From positions 1,498,001-1,562,000 of the forward strand of contig CP066204.1 of the NCBI GenBank assembly GCA_016237705.1: a stretch of 64,000 nucleotides of DNA, given 5' to 3'. Under the pieces are notes generated by a model. It worked only from the letters and a program-made list of their open reading frames with translations. It did not search any database and had not been told where the DNA came from. Numbering within the stretch: position 1 is the stretch's first letter; every line of letters begins with the position of its first letter. This document shows positions 8,092-16,989 of this stretch, piece after piece. The position numbers and the translations under genes were made by a program. The DNA comes from Aerococcaceae bacterium zg-252. GTDB lineage: Bacteria > Bacillota > Bacilli > Lactobacillales > Aerococcaceae.

Positions 8092-9018
8092 TTAATACTT
8101 CCGAACATAAATTGCATCAACAAAATGATTGTTCGTCTTATGCATAATCACATCAGCTCGGTCACGTGTCGGTAAAATATGCTCCACTAAGTTGACCAAG
8201 TTGATTTCACGCCATATTTTACGGGCATATTGATGTGCTTGATTGCGTGGCCATTGACTCATTTCATGATAATAATTGCTTGAATCGTGTTTCGCCAAAT
8301 CCATGTGCATATCAAAACGTTCGATATACCATTGACGAATGAGCGACTGTTCAGCGTCAACGTAAATTGATAAATCAAAAAAATCACTCACATAAATTTC
8401 TTGGTTTTGTGGTAACTGCAACACATTAATTCCCTCGACAATGAGAATATCTGGCCGATGCAATGTTTCAAATTGATTGGGTACAATATCATAAATCGAA
8501 TGTGAATAAATCGGATATTGAATCGCAGCATCACCTATTTTCACTTGTTTCATAAATTCGAGCAAACGATTCATGTCATAACTCTCAGGAAATCCTTTAC
8601 GACGCATTAAATTACGACGTTCCAATTCTTCATTCGGATATAAAAAACCGTCTGTCGTCATATACGCAATCTGTTTTTCTGGATAGAATTTTTCTAATAA
8701 TTGATGCAATACTCGAGCTGTCGTACTTTTTCCAACTGCGACACTCCCACAAATACCAATCACAAAAGTAGGCATTTTCTTTTCGGTGTTTCCTAATAAA
8801 AATGATTGTTTTGCAGCTGAGAATAATTGCTTGTTTTGATACACCATATCAATATAATCAACTAAAGGTCCATAAACTTCTTGCACATCATTGGCAGAAA
8901 GACGATCATTTAATGAGACAAGTTTTGAAAGCTGATCTAATTTTGTAACGGATTGTCCTGATTGACGTAATGCTTGCCATTCAGTCCGTGAAAATCGTTT
9001 AAAAAGTGGCATCTTCAT
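8092..9018 (-). CDS. coaA: Type I pantothenate kinase
   Basis: CoaA phosphorylates pantothenate, the first step of CoA synthesis. The P-loop GSVAVGKS is at about residues 91-98, and the family motifs TTDGFLYPN and KGFPESYD follow. The start chosen is ATG 9018 (308 residues, close to family length). The longer TTG frame from 9057 would begin almost on top of a likely -10 (TAAAAT near 9060) and is less credible. The gene is divergent from the mevalonate operon, which consumes the CoA-derived precursor, but a functional link is only inferred. Confidence 0.95.
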   Translation of the reverse strand: MKMPLFKRFSRTEWQALRQSGQSVTKLDQLSKLVSLNDRLSANDVQEVYGPLVDYIDMVYQNKQLFSAAKQSFLLGNTEKKMPTFVIGICGSVAVGKSTTARVLHQLLEKFYPEKQIAYMTTDGFLYPNEELERRNLMRRKGFPESYDMNRLLEFMKQVKIGDAAIQYPIYSHSIYDIVPNQFETLHRPDILIVEGINVLQLPQNQEIYVSDFFDLSIYVDAEQSLIRQWYIERFDMHMDLAKHDSSNYYHEMSQWPRNQAHQYARKIWREINLVNLVEHILPTRDRADVIMHKTNNHFVDAIYVRKY

Positions 9019-9210
9019 AACTGTTTTCTTTTCCTTTTCAGTGTGAATTTGATACAATCATTTTACCACAAAAGCAATCAAATATTCGTTATCTTATGTA
9101 AGTTTTTTGAAACTTTACACAACATAGTTGAAGAAGTCACTTGTTGTATTTTTCAACTATTGCTTTCATAGCATGGTTTCGGTAAAATAGTATGGAATTA
9201 ATTAGAATCT

Positions 9211-9240
9211 TTGCTAATTATAGCTTAAATTAAGCATAAT
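9211..9240 (+). promoter_or_regulatory. Probable promoter of the mevalonate operon
   Basis: TTGCTA (9211-9216) and CATAAT (9235-9240) are separated by 18 bp in the coaA-mvk divergent gap, about 55 bp before the mvk start. A perfect palindrome GCTTAAATTAAGC (9223-9235) lies in the spacer and could be an operator. No regulator is identified. Confidence 0.45.
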
Positions 9241-9295
9241 TTATCGACATAACCTGTGTCGTTTATTGATATAACAAAATTAGGGAGGTTTGCAC

Positions 9296-10303
9296 GTGTC
9301 TATCGAGAAAATCGACTCGCATGCAATCGATACATTAAAAAAGTCAGCACTAACATCCAAAAACGTAGGTACTGGCCATGCACATAGTAAAATTATTTTA
9401 ATGGGCGAGCACGCAGTAGTCTATGATTACCCTGCGATTGCCCTACCATTTCCTGCCATTGCCGTTCAAGCAACGGTGACCCTGAATCCAAACCAAGAAA
9501 ATTATTTAACTTGTCACTATTATACAGGGCCACTCAACCAAGCACCCCAACATTTAGATAATATCCAAACGGCAATTCAATTGACTTTGGATACTTTTCA
9601 ACTTGGTAATCCAGCATTAAACATTACCATTACCAGTGAAATCCCACAAGAACGTGGTATGGGGTCATCAGCAGCTGTAACAGTCGCAGTAGTACGTGCT
9701 ATTGCTGATTTATACAATTTAACATTGAGCGATTACCAATTACATTTTATTGTCAATCAAGCCGAAGTGATTGCACATCAATCAACCAGTGGCCTCGACA
9801 CCTTGATGACTAGCACTTATGCTCCTGTCATCTACCGAAAAAGTCGTGCCCCACATGCTTTTGACTTATCGCTATCTGCCTATCTCGTGGTCGCTGATAG
9901 TGGTCAAGCTGGACAAACAAAATCAGCCGTACAACATGTTGCCCTATTGCGTAAACACAAACCACATTTCGTCGACCAAGCGATGCAAGCAATCGGTAAC
10001 TTTGTCCAACAAGCCTATGATAAAATTGCTCAAGGTAATGCGATTGAGTTAGGAAAATTAATGACCTATAATCACTACTACTTAAACCAACTAGGTGTAT
10101 CCAACTCACACTTGGATAAAATTGTAAATGCAGCGTGGATGGCAGGTGCTTTAGGTGCAAAATTAACCGGTGGTGGTCGTGGCGGCTGTTTAATCGCCTT
10201 GGCTGAAACAAAATCAGCTGCTAAACGTATCGCCAAAGCAATGCGTGATGCCGGTGCTGTTCAAACATGGCACTTAAACTTAGAAACAGGTGCTAATAAT
10301 TAA
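9296..10303 (+). CDS. mvk: Mevalonate kinase
   Basis: A GHMP-family kinase that phosphorylates mevalonate in isoprenoid synthesis. Motif 1 (KIILMGEHAVVYDYPA) is near the N-terminus, the ATP loop PQERGMGSSAA is at about 117-127, and the C-terminal motif is KLTGGGRGGC. The start is GTG 9296, seven bases after GGGAGG; the TTG six bases earlier overlaps that site. The product is 335 residues. It is first in an mvk-mvaD-pmk-fni cluster, but 350 bp holding a terminator-like hairpin and a tandem structured RNA separate it from mvaD. Confidence 0.96.
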   Translation: MSIEKIDSHAIDTLKKSALTSKNVGTGHAHSKIILMGEHAVVYDYPAIALPFPAIAVQATVTLNPNQENYLTCHYYTGPLNQAPQHLDNIQTAIQLTLDTFQLGNPALNITITSEIPQERGMGSSAAVTVAVVRAIADLYNLTLSDYQLHFIVNQAEVIAHQSTSGLDTLMTSTYAPVIYRKSRAPHAFDLSLSAYLVVADSGQAGQTKSAVQHVALLRKHKPHFVDQAMQAIGNFVQQAYDKIAQGNAIELGKLMTYNHYYLNQLGVSNSHLDKIVNAAWMAGALGAKLTGGGRGGCLIALAETKSAAKRIAKAMRDAGAVQTWHLNLETGANN

Positions 10304-10337
10304 TACGACGTTTGCGTCATATTTATCGTTTATTTAG

Positions 10338-10397
10338 AGTGTAACACTTCCCCTTTTTTGACCAACTCAATCAATGGAGACGTGTTACACTTTTTTC
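10338..10397 (+). terminator. Terminator-like hairpin after mvk
   Basis: AGTGTAACAC (10338-10347) pairs with GTGTTACACT (10382-10391) across a 34-nt loop and is followed by six T. It could end the mvk message or act as an attenuator before the tandem RNA and mvaD. Confidence 0.5.
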
Positions 10398-10405
10398 ACA
10401 ATCAA

Positions 10406-10643
10406 AACATGGTGCGAGCGTGGATGCTTTGGCCTGAACCACTGGAGTAAAGGTCGTAGAAGTGCCTACGCACTTCAAGAGTTTTACGAAGTGGACGTCA
10501 TGACAATCCATGCGAGCCTGAATAAACATGGTGCGACAACGAGCGTTCTGAAATGAACCACTGGAAGAAGTCACTGGCGTGTGAGTGGCACACAAAAGGG
10601 ACTTCTGAAGTGGACGTCATTTCTGCTCGGTGGAGCCTGAATA
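10406..10643 (+). ncRNA. Two tandem 119-nt structured RNA units upstream of mvaD
   Basis: Units at 10406-10524 and 10525-10643 abut exactly and are equal in length. Conserved blocks sit at the same offsets: AACATGGTGCGA (0-11), TGAACCACTGGA (29-40), GAAGTGGACGTCAT (82-95) and GAGCCTGAATA (108-118). Between them the sequence differs but pairing is kept. An 8-bp helix at offsets 12-19/100-107 is GCGTGGAT/ATCCATGC in unit 1 and CAACGAGC/GCTCGGTG (one mismatch) in unit 2. A conserved CCACT/AGTGG helix encloses a second variable helix (offsets 41-47/75-81). The last block is followed at once by the mvaD ribosome site GGAGG. This is covariation typical of a cis-regulatory RNA or tandem riboswitch. 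Parts recall the distal T-box stem I, but no T-box antiterminator is present. I cannot assign a class. Confidence 0.7.
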
Positions 10644-10656
10644 GGAGGAATTCATA

Positions 10657-11649
10657 ATGAGTCAAGGAAAATTTCGTGCCCATACCAATATTGCCCTCAT
10701 TAAATATTGGGGAAAACGCAATGCAGAATTATTTTTACCAGTAACTAGCAGTTTATCACTCACACTTGATGCCTTTTATACCGATACCAAAGTCACATTA
10801 AAGCCCGAAGAATTAGTAGATACCTTTTACTTAGACGGACAACTTCAGTCTGAGGCAGCAACAAAAAATGTGACAAAATTCGTTGAGCGTTTTCGTGCTT
10901 TGAGTGGAAATTCAGCTGCTGTCCAGGTCGAAAGCTGGAATCATGTTCCGACCGCAGCAGGACTTGCATCTTCTGCATCTGCCTATGCAGCACTCGCTTG
11001 TGCTTGCAATCAAGCATTCGGACTAGAACTAGATGCAAAAGCCTTATCAATTATTGCACGTCAAGGTTCAGGTAGTGCTAGTCGTAGTTTATTCGGTGGT
11101 TTTGTTGAGTGGCATAAGGGTGACGGCGATGTGTCGGAATCGAGTTATGCTGAACCTATTGATGCAGCAGACTGGGACATTGCGATGCTCGTCATCGTCA
11201 TCAATCGTCAAGCAAAGAAAATTAGTAGCAGAATCGGCATGGAACAAACAATGGAAACTTCACCTTTTTACGCACTATGGCCACAAGAAGTAGAACATGA
11301 TTTACAAGAAATAAAACAAGCAATTCAAGCGAAAAACTTTGAAAAAGTCGGACAAATCGCTGAGCACAATGCAATGAAAATGCACGCAACCACACTAGCT
11401 GCCAATCCAAGTTTTACTTATTGGGAACCTGAATCATTAAGAGCCATTCAAGTGATTCAATCAATGCGTGAAGATTTAGGATTCCAATGTTATATCACAA
11501 TGGATGCTGGTCCAAATGTTAAAGTGCTTTGTCCAGCTAGCCAACTAGACGCTTTACGTGGTCAATTACTATCACATTTTGCAGCCGAGCAATTAATTAC
11601 GGCTTTACCTGGTCCTGCACCTTACGCACTTCCTTTAGATGTGGAGTGA
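10657..11649 (+). CDS. mvaD: Diphosphomevalonate decarboxylase
   Basis: Makes isopentenyl diphosphate from mevalonate diphosphate. Signature segments are NIALIKYWGKR (residues 11-21), the GHMP loop PTAAGLASSASAY (98-110) and TMDAGPNVKVLC near the C-terminus. The product is 330 residues, the usual length. The ATG follows GGAGGAATTCATA, and the ribosome site adjoins the second unit of the tandem RNA, so translation or transcription may be controlled there. The stop overlaps the start region of the next gene. Confidence 0.97.
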   Translation: MSQGKFRAHTNIALIKYWGKRNAELFLPVTSSLSLTLDAFYTDTKVTLKPEELVDTFYLDGQLQSEAATKNVTKFVERFRALSGNSAAVQVESWNHVPTAAGLASSASAYAALACACNQAFGLELDAKALSIIARQGSGSASRSLFGGFVEWHKGDGDVSESSYAEPIDAADWDIAMLVIVINRQAKKISSRIGMEQTMETSPFYALWPQEVEHDLQEIKQAIQAKNFEKVGQIAEHNAMKMHATTLAANPSFTYWEPESLRAIQVIQSMREDLGFQCYITMDAGPNVKVLCPASQLDALRGQLLSHFAAEQLITALPGPAPYALPLDVE

Positions 11650-11654
11650 TAATG

Positions 11655-12731
11655 ATGAAACAAACGACTGTTCGTGTTCCTGGCAAATTATATATTGCAG
11701 GCGAGTATGCCGTCTTGGAATCCGGTGAACCAGCCATTATTGTTGCTGTTGACGCATACTTGTCTTGTTGTCTTAATGAAAATGCAGACTTTCATCAAAG
11801 TCGGTGGACTTCGTCCTTATATCCAAATAATTCTTTTTATTATCAACATCAAAATCAGTTGATTCCGAAACAGTGGCAATATGTTTATCAAGCCGTCAAA
11901 ATGGCAGAAACTTATTTAACTGAATTAGGTATTGCGATTAAGTCTTATGATTTACATTTTGACAGTGAATTGATTTCAAATGAGGGAGCAAAATACGGAC
12001 TGGGCTCCAGCGGGGCCGTCACCATTGCGACAATTAAAGCAATTTTAACGCATCATCACTGTCCCTTTACACCACTTGAACTCTATAAACTGGCTACACT
12101 CGCCTCACTCAAGGTGTCGCAAAAAGGCAGTTTCGGCGATATTGCCGCCTGCGTTTTTGGCGGTTGGGTCTTGTATCGTTCCTTTGACCGTAAATGGCTA
12201 TTTGAAGAAATGAAACACACTATCTCTTATACATCTCTTATTCAACAAACATGGCCAATGCTCGAAATCAACTCTCTTGCGATTCATTCAGATATTCAAT
12301 TGATGATTGGTTGGACGCAATCCCCTGCCAGCACAGAGCATCATGTGCAATATTTTGACCAAGCTCGGCAGGCACAAAGTGATGACTATCGCTATTTTAT
12401 AAAAGAAAGTCGAGCATTAGTAGAAACACTAGCATCAGCCTTAATCCAAGGGGATTTTGCTACAATTAATATAACACTTCAATTACTAAAACAATTGCTA
12501 AACCGAATTTCTGCACAATGGCAGCTCGGCATTGAAACATCTGAATTAACTCAATTGATTACGATTGCGAACGCACATTATTTTGCAGCTAAAACATCAG
12601 GTGCTGGTGGTGGCGACTGTGGTATCGCAATCGGTCACAAAGCGACTGACATACAAGCATTAATTCATCAATGGCAACAACATAAAATCGTGCCCTTGAC
12701 GCTTTCAGTCGCACCCAATCAAACTTCGTAG
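11655..12731 (+). CDS. pmk: Phosphomevalonate kinase
   Basis: The GHMP-family kinase for the second phosphorylation of mevalonate. It has PGKLYIAGEYAVLE at the N-terminus, the ATP loop GLGSSGAV at about 115-122, and KTSGAGGGDCGIA near the C-terminus. I chose ATG 11655, eight bases after GGAG; ATG 11652 and GTG 11646 are in frame just upstream. The ribosome site lies within the end of mvaD, so the two genes are translationally coupled. The product is 358 residues. Confidence 0.96.
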   Translation: MKQTTVRVPGKLYIAGEYAVLESGEPAIIVAVDAYLSCCLNENADFHQSRWTSSLYPNNSFYYQHQNQLIPKQWQYVYQAVKMAETYLTELGIAIKSYDLHFDSELISNEGAKYGLGSSGAVTIATIKAILTHHHCPFTPLELYKLATLASLKVSQKGSFGDIAACVFGGWVLYRSFDRKWLFEEMKHTISYTSLIQQTWPMLEINSLAIHSDIQLMIGWTQSPASTEHHVQYFDQARQAQSDDYRYFIKESRALVETLASALIQGDFATINITLQLLKQLLNRISAQWQLGIETSELTQLITIANAHYFAAKTSGAGGGDCGIAIGHKATDIQALIHQWQQHKIVPLTLSVAPNQTS

Positions 12732-12745
12732 AAAGCGAGGATACT

Positions 12746-13837
12746 ATGTTAAAATCACAACTACCCACTTACTCACAACAACGTAAAGATGACCATGTAG
12801 AGCAAGCATTAACCCAGCAACAACAGCATACCCACTCTCAATTTGAGTCTATTCGTTTTGTACATCACTCATTTGCACCACTTGCTATTGAAGATATTTC
12901 AATCAGTACTGAATGGGCGAATCATCAACATACACTGCCCTTTTATATTAATGGCATGACAGGCGGATCTGAAAAAACCAAGCACTATAACCAACAATTA
13001 GCACAACTAGCTCATCATACAGGTCTTGCAATGGCATCTGGTTCTGTCAGTGGTGCATTAAGCGATTCTTCGGTTGCAGATTCCTTTACAATCATTCGTA
13101 AAGAAAATCCTAATGGCTTTGTTATGGCAAATCTCGGTGCACACCACTCCGTTGAAAATGCCAAACGTGCAGTTGATTTACTACAAGCCAATGCCTTACA
13201 AATCCATTTAAATGTTCCACAAGAAATTGTCATGCCAGAGGGTGACCGTAATTTTAAATCATGGCTACCAAACATTGAAGCGATTGTTAAATCATTAGAC
13301 GTCCCTATTATTGTTAAAGAAGTAGGCTTTGGAATGAGCCAAGAAACCATTCAACAATTAATTAATGTAGGTGTCACTACTATTGATATCAGTGGACGTG
13401 GTGGCACGAACTTCATCGCCATTGAAAATCATCGTCGTGACCATTTAGATTTCCAATCGCTCATCAATTGGGGGCAAACAACACCTGAAGCATTACTTGA
13501 AGCTAGTCCCTACATGGACAAAACGACGATTTTAGCAAGTGGTGGTATTAATGATTTTTCAGATATTATCAAAGCACTAGCACTCGGTGCACAGGCAGTT
13601 GGGCTGTCTGGTCGATTCTTGCATATGGTACATACGAATGGCGTTGAAAAATCAATTATTCAAGTAAATGAGTGGACAGAAGCCATTCAACAGATGATGC
13701 TACTACTCGGTGCACGCACGATTAAAGACCTACATCAAACTGATTTAGTTCTGCCACCAGAACTAGCTCACTGGGCACAAGCACGTGGGATTGACTGGCA
13801 GCAGTTTGCGGTTCGGAGTCAGAAGAAATTATTATAG
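12746..13837 (+). CDS. fni: Type 2 isopentenyl-diphosphate delta-isomerase
   Basis: An FMN-dependent isomerase interconverting IPP and DMAPP, the last step of the cluster. Family segments MTGGSEKTKHYN, NLGAHHS, IVKEVGFGMS, SGRGGTNFIAIEN and ASGGINDFSDI are all present in a 363-residue protein. It starts at ATG after GCGAGG, 14 bp downstream of pmk, and ends the operon before a strong terminator. Type 2 enzyme use is typical of Lactobacillales that rely on the mevalonate route. Confidence 0.97.
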   Translation: MLKSQLPTYSQQRKDDHVEQALTQQQQHTHSQFESIRFVHHSFAPLAIEDISISTEWANHQHTLPFYINGMTGGSEKTKHYNQQLAQLAHHTGLAMASGSVSGALSDSSVADSFTIIRKENPNGFVMANLGAHHSVENAKRAVDLLQANALQIHLNVPQEIVMPEGDRNFKSWLPNIEAIVKSLDVPIIVKEVGFGMSQETIQQLINVGVTTIDISGRGGTNFIAIENHRRDHLDFQSLINWGQTTPEALLEASPYMDKTTILASGGINDFSDIIKALALGAQAVGLSGRFLHMVHTNGVEKSIIQVNEWTEAIQQMMLLLGARTIKDLHQTDLVLPPELAHWAQARGIDWQQFAVRSQKKLL

Positions 13838-13853
13838 TGTTGTAAAACCAATA

Positions 13854-13900
13854 AAACTATCCCACCAAATTTGAAATTTTTAGTGGGATAGTTTATTTAT
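13854..13900 (+). terminator. Terminator of the mevalonate operon
   Basis: AAACTATCCCAC (13854-13865) pairs perfectly with GTGGGATAGTTT (13883-13894), followed by a T-rich stretch. The arms are 16 bp after the fni stop. Confidence 0.85.
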
Positions 13901-14022
13901 TTTAGTAATTCAGGCAATTGAGCATCAAGCTCATTATATAATTGGAAGAATGATTCATCTATACCATAAATCTCGATGATTAACTGTTTTAAGTCTTGTT
14001 CGATAGTTGATAAGATTTTGAA
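13897..14022 (-). pseudogene. Short C-terminal gene remnant
   Basis: An open frame of 41 codons without a start runs leftward to a stop at 13897-13899, ending NELDAQLPELLK. A stop codon (14023-14025) closes it upstream. It looks like the last part of a lost gene whose stop overlaps the fni terminator. The family is not recognised and function is unknown. Confidence 0.35.
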
Positions 14023-14031
14023 CTAGTAATT

Positions 14032-15297
14032 TCACCCAAAACTTCCCCACGCACAGTGCTGACCAGCAACAGCACCTGTGACAAAAGCTGCCGTAATATT
14101 ATAGCCACCTGTATAGCCATTAATATCCAATAACTCACCACAAAAATACAAGCCACTCATACGTTTAGACTCCATTGTCGCTGGATTAACTTCTTTTGTA
14201 GACACACCCCCACCTGTCACAAATCCTTTTTCAATCGGCTGTGAACCAGTACTCGTGATAGAAAATCCTTTGACCAATTGCCATAGCACATCAACTTGTG
14301 CGTGTACCAATTGTTTATAAGCCATTGCGTCTTCTAAGCTAGCTCGTTGAATCACTACTTGAGCCATTCGTTCAGGCATCCATTGTTTTAATATCGTGAT
14401 AATTTGCTTATCACGTTGCGACTCTGCATGTGCCTCTAATTCTTGTCGTGATAATGCTGGTACTAAATCAATTTGCAGACGAGCCATAGCTTGTTGCTCT
14501 TGATGCAGCCATTGATTCACATGACCAGAACAACGTAATATTGCTGGCCCTGAATAACCGAAATGCGTAAAAATCATATCCATTTGATGATACGAAATAA
14601 CTTTATTGTTGCTATCTAATACACTTACTCCAACATCACGTAATGACACACCACGCAATGACTTATCCATTATCCATTTATCATCTGATAATAAAGGCGA
14701 TTCAGTCGGATACAATCGCTCAATCGTATGACCAGCTGATTTTGCCCACGCATAACCGTCACCAGTTGCTCCAGTACGTGGATAAGCACGTCCACCAACT
14801 GCTAGAATAATTCCATTGGCTTCTATTTTTTTGCCTGATTGCGTAAGTACACCTAACACTTTCTGATTTTCTCGGTCAAAAAATAGTTTATCTACCGGTT
14901 CATTCGTCACAATTTCAACACCATTTTCAGCACATACCTTTAATAAAGTCTCTAAAATAGTTCGTGCACTGTCCGTTACTGGAAACATTCGCCCATGGTC
15001 TTCTTCTTTTAATGCAACCCCATTTTCTTGAAAAAATGCAACAATATCTTCTTGATCGAATTGATTGAGAGCACTATATAAAAATTTACCATTTCCAGGA
15101 ATATGTGCAATTAACCGCTCACGAGTTGTCCGATTAGTGACATTACACCGTCCGCCGCCTGATAACAATAGTTTACGACCCAATTTAGGATTTTTTTCTA
15201 AAACGAGTACACTCGCACCTTGCTTTGCTGCATGTATCGCAGCCATTAAACCACTCGTCCCTCCACCAACTACAATTACTTGATATTTTTCTTTCAT
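14032..15297 (-). CDS. BaiN/HI0933-family FAD-dependent oxidoreductase
   Basis: A 421-residue flavoprotein. The N-terminal Rossmann motif is VVGGGTSGLMAAIHAAKQG, followed by the family signature KLLLSGGGRCNVTN, the middle GGRAYPRTGATGDGYAWA, and the C-terminal FAD segment GELLDINGYTGGYN. Family members are widespread; one relative acts in bile-acid dehydroxylation, but most have no assigned substrate. The ATG follows GAGGAGA. It may be co-transcribed with nothing else: the tetR gene upstream ends 32 bp away on the same strand. Confidence 0.88.
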   Translation of the reverse strand: MKEKYQVIVVGGGTSGLMAAIHAAKQGASVLVLEKNPKLGRKLLLSGGGRCNVTNRTTRERLIAHIPGNGKFLYSALNQFDQEDIVAFFQENGVALKEEDHGRMFPVTDSARTILETLLKVCAENGVEIVTNEPVDKLFFDRENQKVLGVLTQSGKKIEANGIILAVGGRAYPRTGATGDGYAWAKSAGHTIERLYPTESPLLSDDKWIMDKSLRGVSLRDVGVSVLDSNNKVISYHQMDMIFTHFGYSGPAILRCSGHVNQWLHQEQQAMARLQIDLVPALSRQELEAHAESQRDKQIITILKQWMPERMAQVVIQRASLEDAMAYKQLVHAQVDVLWQLVKGFSITSTGSQPIEKGFVTGGGVSTKEVNPATMESKRMSGLYFCGELLDINGYTGGYNITAAFVTGAVAGQHCAWGSFG

Positions 15298-15329
15298 ATA
15301 TTCTCCTCAATCTCTCCTAATCAATAGTA

Positions 15330-15881
15330 TTACACTGCTTTCAATTGCCCCAGCACTACAAATAACTTTTCTTGTGCTTCTTCAAGTGTATAACTCGTCT
15401 GTAACAGCCAATAACTCACAAATGCTACAATCCCACCTGAAAAAATATGAATAAAAAGAGAATCCGGAGTCACATTAATTTGTTGACTACCTTGGTGCAT
15501 GGACATCACCAACATGTCATGAAACGCTTTGGAAAACATCCCCGGTTGACTCATTAATAATTGATAAATAGCAAAACGATGTTGATTAACCGCCAACAAA
15601 ATATTATCGAGAAACAGACGTTCCTCTGCCTCCGTAATGGTTGCCATATCCTTAATCAATGGAGTACAGGCTTCTTCAATCGACTTTAAAATTTCTTGCA
15701 TCATACTCTCATATAAATGTTCTTTCGTTTCATAATGTTGATAAAATGCATTGCGTGATATTTGAGCATGTTCACACAATTCTTTTACAGAAATTTTCGC
15801 CAATTCTTTATCCTGCAATAACATCAAAAAAGCTTTTTGAATGGCTTTTTCAGTTTTTTCAAACCTTAAATCCTGTTTCAA
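15330..15881 (-). CDS. TetR-family transcriptional regulator
   Basis: A 183-residue regulator with an N-terminal TetR HTH (KISVKELCEHAQISRNAFYQHYETKEHLYESM) and a ligand-binding helical C-terminus. The start is TTG 15881, seven bases after GAGGAG. It is divergent from the nitronate monooxygenase / LLM oxidoreductase pair, and a 16-bp palindrome lies between them. It therefore probably represses those genes and responds to a substrate of theirs. Confidence 0.88.
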   Translation of the reverse strand: MKQDLRFEKTEKAIQKAFLMLLQDKELAKISVKELCEHAQISRNAFYQHYETKEHLYESMMQEILKSIEEACTPLIKDMATITEAEERLFLDNILLAVNQHRFAIYQLLMSQPGMFSKAFHDMLVMSMHQGSQQINVTPDSLFIHIFSGGIVAFVSYWLLQTSYTLEEAQEKLFVVLGQLKAV

Positions 15882-15901
15882 AATGACACTCCTCTCTATT
15901 T

Positions 15902-15917
15902 TGTCACATAGGTGACA
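15902..15917. promoter_or_regulatory. Probable TetR operator
   Basis: The palindrome TGTCAC-ATAG-GTGACA sits in the divergent gap between tetR and the monooxygenase genes. Size and placement fit a TetR dimer site. Binding is inferred. Confidence 0.6.
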
Positions 15918-16007
15918 TATTGTTCAAAACTGTCCATTGACTGAATTAAAAGACACCTGTAATCTAAGTGTTGTAAATAATATAACAAAAACGAAAGGAG
16001 AAAACAA

Positions 16008-16988
16008 ATGCCAAATCGTATTACAGAGATTTTAGGGATTGAAAAGCCGATTATTCAAGGTCCAATGGCATGGCTAACAAATGGCTGCTTTGCAGGTGCA
16101 GTTAGTGCTGCCGGTGGACTAGGTGTTCTTGGTATCAGTGCAGGGCAGACGGTTGCTGCAACAACTATCGAAGAAACCATTGAAAATATGCGACGTGAAA
16201 TACGAATCGCACGTGATATAACTAATAAGCCACTTGGTTTGAATATTTCTCCCAAGCATCCATCAGAAGACCAATTTACCCAACCAATGCTAGACTTAAT
16301 GGTAGAAGAAAATATTAATGTTGCTGTTATGAATGGTAAATTTTACCCAGAATGGACTGAAAAATTCCACGACAAAGGCATTAAAGTCGTTTATCGTGCC
16401 GATACCCCAACAGTTGAAAATACTGAGCAAGCAATACAAGGCGGAGCCGATATTATTGTCGCCACAGGTTTTGATGAAGGTGGAACACTCCCTTCACAAG
16501 TCATTGGTACCTTTTCAATTGTTCCAATGATTGTCGATGCTGCTAAAGGACGTGTCCCTGTAATGGCAGCTGGTGGCATTGTCGATGCTAGAACGGCTCG
16601 AGCTGCTTTTGCACTTGGAGCTGAAGGCCTCTATGTAGGAACAGCCTTCATGATGTCTGAAGAATCTATTTTAGCAACAAATATCAAACAATTAGCCCTA
16701 AATATAAAGGCTTCAGACTTATTACTTTACCGTACAAAACCAGATTTCTATCGCTCATTGCCCGGTGAACTACCTAATCAATTAGCTGAAATGAGTCAAG
16801 AAGGTGCAAGTAAAGAAGAAATTTTTGCAGCACAAAATGGTTACAATGGCTTACGAGATGGCATGTTGTTTGGTGATTTATCGAAAGGCTATGCCTCGTT
16901 TGGATTAGGTATTTCGATGATTGATAAGATTGAACCAATAGCTGTAATTATGGATAAATTAATGTTAGGAATAAAGGAGTTAATATAA
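16008..16988 (+). CDS. Nitronate monooxygenase-type FMN enzyme
   Basis: A 326-residue TIM-barrel flavoprotein of the NMO/2-nitropropane dioxygenase-like family, related to FabK. The opening KPIIQGPMAWLTNGCFAGAV, the GADIIVATGFDEGG segment and the phosphate-binding VPVMAAGGIVDARTARAAFA and GAEGLYVGTAF are typical. FabK also fits this pattern, but the context (TetR control, partner LLM oxidoreductase) favours oxidation of a small nitro or other toxic compound. The ATG follows AAAGGAG. The next gene starts one base after the stop. Confidence 0.8.
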   Translation: MPNRITEILGIEKPIIQGPMAWLTNGCFAGAVSAAGGLGVLGISAGQTVAATTIEETIENMRREIRIARDITNKPLGLNISPKHPSEDQFTQPMLDLMVEENINVAVMNGKFYPEWTEKFHDKGIKVVYRADTPTVENTEQAIQGGADIIVATGFDEGGTLPSQVIGTFSIVPMIVDAAKGRVPVMAAGGIVDARTARAAFALGAEGLYVGTAFMMSEESILATNIKQLALNIKASDLLLYRTKPDFYRSLPGELPNQLAEMSQEGASKEEIFAAQNGYNGLRDGMLFGDLSKGYASFGLGISMIDKIEPIAVIMDKLMLGIKELI

Positions 16989-16989
16989 A

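Noticed and set aside
10371..10595. Small genes in the mvk-mvaD gap on either strand
   Set aside because: The frames follow the tandem RNA repeats and have no ribosome sites.
10406..10643. Ordinary T-box leader
   Set aside because: GGTGCGA and TGAACCACTGGA recall stem I, but the unit is tandem, only 119 nt, and lacks the antiterminator with TGG-ACC bulge and a following terminator.
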